Origin: Euryarchaeota archaeon UBA89
GTDB taxonomy: Archaea > Thermoplasmatota > Poseidoniia > Poseidoniales > Thalassarchaeaceae
NCBI GenBank assembly: GCA_002495525.1
Contig: DAFS01000003.1
Location: 1 to 10,235, forward strand
Reading direction: 5' to 3'
DNA length: 10,235 nucleotides
Position 1 is the stretch's first letter. The number at the start of each line of letters is the position of its first letter. Both the position numbers and the translations under genes were made by a program. Under the pieces are notes generated by a model that saw only the letters and a program-made list of their open reading frames with translations, did no database searches and was not told where the DNA came from. Below are positions 5,701-10,235 of the stretch, piece after piece.

Positions 5701-8058
5701 ATGCACAAAAGAAATGCATTGATTGCCCTAATAATGACTGCCTGTCTTATGACTATGCCTGTAGCTATGGCTGACTCAAGTGAAGATATACCCACTAATG
5801 CTACAAATACCGGTGTACATGACACATTGGTTGATGCTCTTGTGCAAGCTGATTTGGTCAGCACACTACAAGGTGACGGACCTTTCACAGTGTTCGCTCC
5901 AACAGATCAAGCATTTACTGATGCTGGAATTGATTTGTCGACATTTGACACAGACGAAGAGATTGCTGTTCTAACAGATATCTTGCTTTACCATGTTTAC
6001 ACCGCTGGTGCAGTGTACGCAGCTGATGTAACAGATGATTTAACTGTAGCAATGGCAAACGGAGATGATGCTTCATTCACAGTAACAGATGGAACTGTAA
6101 TGATTGGAGAGGCTACTGTAACTACAGCTGATGTTATGGCATCAAACGGTGTTATCCATGTCATCGACAAGGTACTAATGCCACCAGCTGACTTAGTAGA
6201 TATTGCAGCAGTTGCAATGTCAACAGGAGTACATGACTCACTAGTCGCTGCTCTAGTAAAGGCTGACCTAGTAAGTACAGTACAAGGCGACGGACCTTTC
6301 ACGGTGTTCGCTCCAACAGATCAAGCATTTACTGATGCTGGAATTGATTTGGATGCATTCACAACTGAAGAAGAGATTGCTGCTTTGACAAATATCTTAC
6401 TTTATCACGTTTACTCAGGGGCAGTCAATGCTGCTGACGTAACAGATGGTTTAGCAGTACAAATGGTAAATGGTGACTATGCTCAATTTACAGTTTCAGA
6501 AGGAACTGTAATGATTGAGGATGCAATGGTTACTGCAGCCGATGTTATGGCATCAAACGGTGTTATCCATGTCATCGACAAGGTACTAATGCCACCAGCT
6601 CCTTACACAGGAGTCGGTATTTGCTACAACACCGCAACACACATGATCGCAGCAGGAGCTTCAATGGAAGAGTGTGGAGCATACATGTATGTAGAAAATT
6701 ACAGCATGGGCGGACAAGAGTTTACTGGATGCTACAACACTGTATCTCACGTATTGAGTGATGTTACACAAGCAATCTGTGAATCATACATGTGGACACC
6801 TCCGGTAGACATCGCAACGACTGCAATGTCCACTGGAATACACACATCCTTAGTTAGTGCATTGTCAGCATCAGGATTAGTTGCTACATTACAAGGTGAC
6901 GGACCTTTCACAGTGTTCGCTCCAACAGATCAAGCATTCGCTGATGCTGGAATCGATTTGGCAGCATTTACTACAGATGAAGATATTGCTACACTAACAG
7001 ACATCTTACTTTACCATGTTTACTCAGGAGCAGTCAATGCTGCTGATGTAACAGATGGGTTAACTGTAACAATGGTTAACGAAGAGGATGCTTCATTCAC
7101 AGTAACAGAAGGTACTGTAATGATTGGAGAGGCTACTGTAGTATTGGCTGATGTGCCTGCATCAAACGGTGTTATCCATGTTATTGACAAGGTACTAATG
7201 CCACCAGCTGACCTAGTAGATATTGCAGCAGTTGCAATGTCAACAGGAGTACATGAATCATTAGTCGCTGCTCTAGCAAAGGCTGATCTAGTTAGTACAG
7301 TACAAGGTGACGGACCTTTCACAGTGTTCGCTCCAACAGATCAAGCATTTACTGATGCTGGAATTGATTTGGATGCATTCACAACTGAAGAAGAGATTGC
7401 TGCTCTAACAGACATCCTACTTTACCACGTTTATGCAGGAGCAGTCAATGCAGCTGATGTAACAGATGGTTTAACTGTAGCAATGGCAAACGGAGATGAT
7501 GCTTCATTCACAGTAACAGATGGAACTGTAATGATTGGAGAGGCTACTGTAACTACAGCTGATGTTATGGCATCAAACGGTGTTATCCATGTCATCGACA
7601 AGGTACTAATGCCACCAGCTGACGAACCAGTTATTCCAGAAGGATGTGACTTCGTAATCGGATTGAGTGATGATGGAATGGCTTTCGATAATACTGATCT
7701 AAGTATTGCTGTAGGCCAAACTGTATGCTGGATTTGGAATGATGCAGCTATGGCACATAACGTTGCACAAATCAGAGAAGAAGGAGATACTACAAGAGAT
7801 GTCGCTGGAGAGTACAGCGGTGCAGCAGCTACAACTGTAGATTATCGTATCACCTTTAACGAGGATGAAACTTTCTACTACATCTGTGAACCCCATGCAG
7901 GAATGGATATGGATGGAAAAGTAGTTGTTGGAACTGGTATCAGTGAAACATCAACTACAGTAGTAGATTCAGATGACAATACCCCAGGATTTACAGCGGG
8001 TATTGCTGCAATAGCACTAATCAGTGCATTGGTTGTCGCAGGCTCACGCCGTAGATAA
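5701..8058 (+). CDS. Exported four-FAS1-domain protein with blue-copper domain and PGF-CTERM tail
   Basis: A 785-residue surface protein. Order: signal peptide (1-24, AMA before D25); FAS1 domains 1 and 2 (about 37-163 and 164-300); a Cys-rich insert (301-367); FAS1 domains 3 and 4 (about 368-503 and 504-640); a plastocyanin-like domain (about 641-748); a Thr/Ser/Asp linker; then PGF (762-764), a hydrophobic helix and RRR at the end. Each FAS1 unit shows GDGPFTVFAPTDQAF and ASNGVIHVIDKVLMPP, the family's conserved H1 and H2 regions. Type 1 copper ligands are His686 (AHNV), Cys729 and His732 (YICEPH) and Met737 (MDGKV). FAS1 domains mediate adhesion; the copper domain carries electrons. The tail matches archaeosortase A substrates, so anchoring through a processed C terminus outside the cell is inferred. 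Very acidic composition suits an exposed protein. The last 15 bp overlap the convergent Rieske gene. Confidence 0.9.
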   Translation: MHKRNALIALIMTACLMTMPVAMADSSEDIPTNATNTGVHDTLVDALVQADLVSTLQGDGPFTVFAPTDQAFTDAGIDLSTFDTDEEIAVLTDILLYHVYTAGAVYAADVTDDLTVAMANGDDASFTVTDGTVMIGEATVTTADVMASNGVIHVIDKVLMPPADLVDIAAVAMSTGVHDSLVAALVKADLVSTVQGDGPFTVFAPTDQAFTDAGIDLDAFTTEEEIAALTNILLYHVYSGAVNAADVTDGLAVQMVNGDYAQFTVSEGTVMIEDAMVTAADVMASNGVIHVIDKVLMPPAPYTGVGICYNTATHMIAAGASMEECGAYMYVENYSMGGQEFTGCYNTVSHVLSDVTQAICESYMWTPPVDIATTAMSTGIHTSLVSALSASGLVATLQGDGPFTVFAPTDQAFADAGIDLAAFTTDEDIATLTDILLYHVYSGAVNAADVTDGLTVTMVNEEDASFTVTEGTVMIGEATVVLADVPASNGVIHVIDKVLMPPADLVDIAAVAMSTGVHESLVAALAKADLVSTVQGDGPFTVFAPTDQAFTDAGIDLDAFTTEEEIAALTDILLYHVYAGAVNAADVTDGLTVAMANGDDASFTVTDGTVMIGEATVTTADVMASNGVIHVIDKVLMPPADEPVIPEGCDFVIGLSDDGMAFDNTDLSIAVGQTVCWIWNDAAMAHNVAQIREEGDTTRDVAGEYSGAAATTVDYRITFNEDETFYYICEPHAGMDMDGKVVVGTGISETSTTVVDSDDNTPGFTAGIAAIALISALVVAGSRRR
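6039..6192 (+). repeat. 154-bp exact direct repeat, copy 1 (end of FAS1 unit 1)
   Basis: Base-for-base identical, by eye, to 7470-7623. It encodes the second half of the FAS1 domain from LTVAMANGDDASF through VLMPPAD. Identity stops just upstream at a Gly/Asp codon difference and just downstream after the Asp codon. Confidence 0.85.
6622..6795 (+). repeat. Duplicated CYNT...C...YM mini-repeat between FAS1 domains 2 and 3
   Basis: Two units whose starts are 36 codons apart. Unit 1 is CYNTATH (308-314), Cys325, then AYMY. Unit 2 is CYNTVSH (344-350), Cys360, then SYMW. Each has a Cys, an Asn-Thr pair, a conserved His and a second Cys 16-17 residues on. I do not recognise this as a named domain. 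The paired Cys could form disulfides or bind metal with the His. Confidence 0.65.
7470..7623 (+). repeat. 154-bp exact direct repeat, copy 2 (end of FAS1 unit 4)
   Basis: Second copy of the tract at 6039-6192, offset by 1431 bp (477 codons, so in frame). Recombination between the copies would delete or amplify exactly three FAS1 units plus the Cys-rich insert without breaking the reading frame. Confidence 0.85.
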
Positions 8059-8430
8059 TCGGACTTCGACCCAACCGTCGAGCTCTCTCGTCTCATGGAC
8101 GGCGAGAGGGCTCGGCCTCCTTAGGGAGCCAAGAAATCGTCCATAAAGAGGAAAAAGAGGGAATGGTGACCATTCCTTTACCTCCCCATTATTTAGATCA
8201 TAACGAGTTTGATGTAATGGACAAGTTATACAGTCATCTTTCACTTTACCACCATAAGCAAGAGGCCAAGCCATATGTCTACAGAGAGCATCTGTCGCAT
8301 GAACTGTTGATTCTCGTCTAAGTAACATTATACTTTTAAAACCAATATTCCGCATCTTTTTTTTACCTAATTTTAATTTATCACTTCTAATAACCTGATG
8401 CCAATTATCGCCTTCCACTGGTAATTTCAT
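8044..8430 (-). CDS. Small Rieske [2Fe-2S] ferredoxin
   Basis: A 128-residue soluble protein with the Rieske cluster ligands C50-R-H52 and C70-PL-H73, in the contexts ALCRHMAWPL and CITCPLHQTRYDL. It has no signal peptide or membrane helix, and the spacing is that of ferredoxin-type Rieske proteins (as in oxygenase electron-transfer components or nitrite reductase small subunits) rather than bc1-complex Rieske subunits. An electron-carrier role in the cytoplasm is inferred; the partner is not visible. It is the last of three minus-strand genes, 58 bp after the SDR gene. TATTTTTATC (around 8486-8477) in or near that gap could be its own TATA element, giving a leader of about 26 nt. Its TGA lies inside the end of the FAS1 gene (15-bp overlap). 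The final 30 or so codons are clearly more GC-rich than the rest of the gene. Confidence 0.87.
   Translation of the reverse strand: MKLPVEGDNWHQVIRSDKLKLGKKKMRNIGFKSIMLLRRESTVHATDALCRHMAWPLAYGGKVKDDCITCPLHQTRYDLNNGEVKEWSPFPLFPLYGRFLGSLRRPSPLAVHETRELDGWVEVRLSTA
8066..8113. other. Two adjacent GC-rich inverted repeats beyond the FAS1 gene stop codon
   Basis: TCGAC/GTCGA (8066-8070 and 8077-8081, 6-nt loop) is followed by an 11-bp stem, GAGCTCTCTCG (8080-8090) with CGAGAGGGCTC (8103-8113), allowing one T-G wobble and a 12-nt loop. Both lie within the 3' coding part of the Rieske gene and begin 8 nt after the FAS1 gene stop. On the FAS1 transcript they would form a stable 3'-UTR structure. No T-run follows, so I do not call a terminator. 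Confidence 0.45.
8357..8364 (+). terminator. T8 run, possible terminator for antisense read-through of the FAS1 gene
   Basis: Eight consecutive T on the plus strand, the strongest T-run downstream of the FAS1 gene, about 300 nt past its stop. Archaeal RNA polymerase terminates at such tracts. On the other strand it is simply the Lys-Lys-Lys codons (23-25) of the Rieske gene, so it may be coincidental. Confidence 0.25.
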
Positions 8431-8488
8431 AACGATTCAAGTTATGAAGTGGCATTTGAATGTCTGTAATCAATAGAGATAAAAATAT

Positions 8489-9229
8489 CTATTTTAGGTT
8501 AGTTAAACCACCATCGACAGGTATAATGTCACCAGTCATCCACTCTGGAGCACTAGTGATTAACCACTCTGCTACTGAGGAAATATCGTCAGGTTGACCT
8601 ATTTTACCTACTGGATGCATATCTTCACTAACCTTTCTACTTTGTTCACTTGCCAACAAATGTGATGAAAGAGGAGTTTCTACTAATCCCGGAGAAATTA
8701 CATTTACTCTGATACCGCGCTTTGCATAATCAGATGCCGCTGCCCTTGCTAAACCTTCAACTCCAGCCTTTGCAGCTGAAATAGCAGCGTGATTAGGCAT
8801 ACCTAGCGATGCTGCTGCAGATGAGAAAAGTACGATTCGGCCACCGTTTCCTCTCATCATTATCTTTGCAGTAGCTCTAATTACATTAAATGAAGTAACT
8901 AAATTTTGATTGATAGTTTCCATGAATTGTTCTGAACTTGTTGCATGAAGAGGTCTGAGAAATATTGATCCTACCGAATTTACAACAGCATCTAATGATC
9001 CATAAGTCTCATTAATCTGTTTTGCTTTTTCTTGGACATCATCAGCGTTTGTAGCATCAACGATTAGGCTGTCTATAGATTTACCATCAGAAACTAGATT
9101 TAAATTTTCTATATTTCTAGCACTAATTATGACTTTCCAACCATTATCCGACATACGTCTAGCAAGGTTAGAACCTATGCCACCAGAACCTCCAATAATC
9201 CAAACTACTTTAGTATCTACATTTGACAT
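8489..9229 (-). CDS. SDR-fold oxidoreductase-like protein lacking the catalytic Tyr
   Basis: A 246-residue short-chain dehydrogenase/reductase homologue of normal length. The nucleotide-binding motif is IGGSGGIGSNLARR (12-25). Asp58 (VDAT) is the adenine-pocket residue. NSVG (84-87) replaces the common NNAG. Asn109, Ser137 (FSSAAAS) and Lys154 of the active site are present. The invariant Tyr of YxxxK is replaced by Ile150 (ISAAK). The C terminus (PGLVETPL, TGDIIPVDGG) is canonical. Binding of NAD(P)(H) is likely; classical carbonyl/alcohol chemistry is doubtful. The start at 9229 follows an AAAGGTG ribosome site and lies 4 bp after the ABC1 gene, so the two are co-transcribed. The substrate is unknown. 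Stop codon TAG at 8491-8489 sits in a small AT-rich inverted repeat (8477-8490). Confidence 0.85.
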   Translation of the reverse strand: MSNVDTKVVWIIGGSGGIGSNLARRMSDNGWKVIISARNIENLNLVSDGKSIDSLIVDATNADDVQEKAKQINETYGSLDAVVNSVGSIFLRPLHATSSEQFMETINQNLVTSFNVIRATAKIMMRGNGGRIVLFSSAAASLGMPNHAAISAAKAGVEGLARAAASDYAKRGIRVNVISPGLVETPLSSHLLASEQSRKVSEDMHPVGKIGQPDDISSVAEWLITSAPEWMTGDIIPVDGGLTNLK

Positions 9230-9233
9230 AACT

Positions 9234-10235
9234 TTACACCTTTAATTCACTAATTTTTTCATTTAAATTGAGACCCAAACGGAATTCTTCGAGATAAGGA
9301 CCCATTGACTCGATTAATTTTACATCAGGATGTGTTCGAAGGACTAATCCATCTAAGTACATCAATGCACGAATAATTGGAAATGCTTCTTCACCGAAAT
9401 CAGCTCCTGCTTTTTCTACCGCAGCTTGAACTGTTTGCATCATGATTCTAGTCAAACTTTTCTCACCAACTGATTGATTTTCAAAGCCGTCATAAATCTT
9501 ATTCATTTCTTTGTAGTAATTATCTAAATTATTAGAAGTCAATGGAGAATCCGACAAACCGAGAAGTGAATCAAAGGCTTCCTTGAAGTTATTTGCAGAT
9601 AAATGCTCAAAGAACTGGAATAGCGAAAGATTGACTTTGGAAGGGGCATGACATATTGCCCCATTATCAATAAAAACAAACTTACCTTCATTGTCTATGA
9701 TACAGTTTCCAGGATGTAAGTCTCCATGAAAAGTACCGATTCCAAATAGATAAGCCCCATGAATTCTGAATAATTGTAATAGAGTATTCCAAGTAAGTGA
9801 TTTTTCTTCAATCCCATCTTCTAAAGATTTACCTTCAATAAACTCAGAAACTAAAACATCCTCATTAGATAACTCAGACCAATATTTCGGAAATCGCAAC
9901 AAATCCATAGGAAAATTCTTAGAAATCTCATATTTTATTTCTTCTAGTTCTTCTGCTCCTTTGATTTCGTTACGTAAGTCGAGTTCTCTGGTCGTATAAT
10001 CAGCAACGTGATTTAGTAAAGCGACAGGATTACCTACTCTGCGAAGCTTTCTATTAAAGAATAGGAAAATTCTGAGCCATCTTCTCATTCTCTCGACATC
10101 TCTTCTAAATGTTTTAGAATTTTGATTTTTAATTATTTTAACTACTACTTCTTCACCTGTTTTTAATTTTCCTCTATGTACTTGGCCAACAGATGCTGCT
10201 GCCAAAGGCATTTTCTCAATATTCTCAAATGCATC
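9234..10235 (-). CDS. ABC1/UbiB-family atypical kinase-like protein (5' end beyond window)
   Basis: Open from the window edge to TAA at 9236-9234, 333 codons visible. The true start lies beyond 10235, since residues upstream of the first visible Met (AFENIEK) continue the family pattern. The Ala-rich nucleotide loop AAASVGQVHRG, the VVVKI lysine (codon 10139-10137), the catalytic segment FHGDLHPGNC (about 9735-9706) and FIDNGAICH are the kinase-like motifs of UbiB/ADCK/COQ8 proteins. The N-terminal KxGQ motif is expected outside the window. Family members act in ubiquinone or other isoprenoid-lipid synthesis, probably as ATPases controlling lipid or quinone intermediates. The usual metal-binding DFG is DNG here. 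In this context a quinone or isoprenoid role is plausible but inferred. It heads the visible part of the operon with the SDR and Rieske genes. Confidence 0.85.
   Translation of the reverse strand, partial: DAFENIEKMPLAAASVGQVHRGKLKTGEEVVVKIIKNQNSKTFRRDVERMRRWLRIFLFFNRKLRRVGNPVALLNHVADYTTRELDLRNEIKGAEELEEIKYEISKNFPMDLLRFPKYWSELSNEDVLVSEFIEGKSLEDGIEEKSLTWNTLLQLFRIHGAYLFGIGTFHGDLHPGNCIIDNEGKFVFIDNGAICHAPSKVNLSLFQFFEHLSANNFKEAFDSLLGLSDSPLTSNNLDNYYKEMNKIYDGFENQSVGEKSLTRIMMQTVQAAVEKAGADFGEEAFPIIRALMYLDGLVLRTHPDVKLIESMGPYLEEFRLGLNLNEKISELKV
9237..9243 (-). promoter_or_regulatory. Shine-Dalgarno site for the SDR gene
   Basis: AAAGGTG on the minus strand lies 7 nt before ATG 9229, within the last codons of the ABC1 gene. 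It matches the archaeal anti-Shine-Dalgarno region (complement of CACCU). Together with the similar site at 3387-3392 it shows that operon-internal genes here use ribosome binding sites, whereas first genes look leaderless. Confidence 0.55.

Larger units (their letters stand above)
5809..7620 (+). repeat. Four tandem FAS1-coding units
   Basis: Units lie at about 5809-6189, 6190-6600, 6802-7209 and 7210-7620, each of roughly 380-410 bp. Units 2 and 4 are near-identical in their first halves (from GTAGATATTGCAGCAGTTGC on), while units 1 and 4 are identical in their second halves. Unit 3 is the most divergent. All share stretches such as TTCGCTCCAACAGATCAAGC. The pattern indicates tandem duplication followed by exchange between copies. 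Confidence 0.85.

Noticed and set aside
5997..7322. Two similar minus-strand frames (5997-6302 and 7020-7322) resembling a paralogous pair
   Set aside because: Their likeness follows from the FAS1 DNA repeats they lie opposite; no independent evidence of coding.
5809..7620. Regularly spaced near-identical repeats suggesting a CRISPR or tandem satellite array
   Set aside because: Repeats are long, remain in one open frame and translate into FAS1 domains with conserved motifs.
8080..8113. Rho-independent-style terminator after the FAS1 gene
   Set aside because: The stem is strong but no T-tract follows on either strand, and archaeal termination depends on U-rich tracts rather than hairpins.
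8477..8490. AGATA/TATCT inverted repeat at the SDR stop as a terminator
   Set aside because: Weak 5-bp AT stem; the same bases fit equally well as a TATA-like element for the Rieske gene, so no firm call is made.

Overview
The window looks like a piece of a planktonic marine archaeal genome, most likely Marine Group II / Poseidoniales (Euryarchaeota). The basis is mixed. Seen directly: an archaeal-type Pus10 pseudouridine synthase, a secreted FAS1/blue-copper protein ending in a PGF-CTERM-like archaeosortase signal, TATA boxes centred 26-27 nt upstream of start codons (the leaderless arrangement), Shine-Dalgarno-like sites inside operons, and strongly AT-biased DNA. The lineage itself is inferred; no rRNA gene is present to fix it.

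Layout. Left end (1-1822, minus strand): a nearly complete pus10 gene, whose last few codons lie outside the window, preceded by a small zinc-site DUF971 gene. Next comes a 106-bp divergent promoter region, then crtB (phytoene synthase, plus strand). crtB converges on a three-gene minus-strand operon: crtI-type carotenoid desaturase (5551 to 3983), a TlpA/thioredoxin-like lipoprotein and a four-helix ABA4-like (DUF4281) membrane protein. The stop codons of crtB and the ABA4-like gene abut with no spacer, and a perfect 20-bp palindrome is centred on the junction, so it is a candidate bidirectional terminator.

Divergent from the crtI operon is a large gene (5701-8058, plus) for a 785-residue exported protein. 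It has four FAS1 domains, a duplicated Cys-rich insert between FAS1 domains 2 and 3, a plastocyanin-like type 1 copper domain and a PGF-CTERM tail. Parts of its FAS1 repeats are identical in DNA over 154 bp, which points to recent internal recombination. Its 3' end overlaps a convergent minus-strand operon: ABC1/UbiB-family kinase-like protein (5' end beyond the window), an SDR-fold protein lacking the catalytic tyrosine, and a small Rieske ferredoxin.

How the parts may work together. CrtB condenses two GGPP molecules to phytoene and the CrtI-type enzyme desaturates it. The ABA4-like protein, from a family needed for neoxanthin formation in plants, is a good candidate for a further carotenoid-modifying step. 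No lycopene cyclase, Blh/15,15'-dioxygenase or rhodopsin gene lies in the window, so whether the product feeds retinal synthesis is open. The flanking genes are rich in redox chemistry (CxxC lipoprotein, blue copper protein, Rieske protein, SDR, UbiB-like), but a link between them and the carotenoid pathway is inferred from position only. No RNA genes, insertion sequences or CRISPR arrays were seen. Intergenic spaces are all short (at most about 150 bp).
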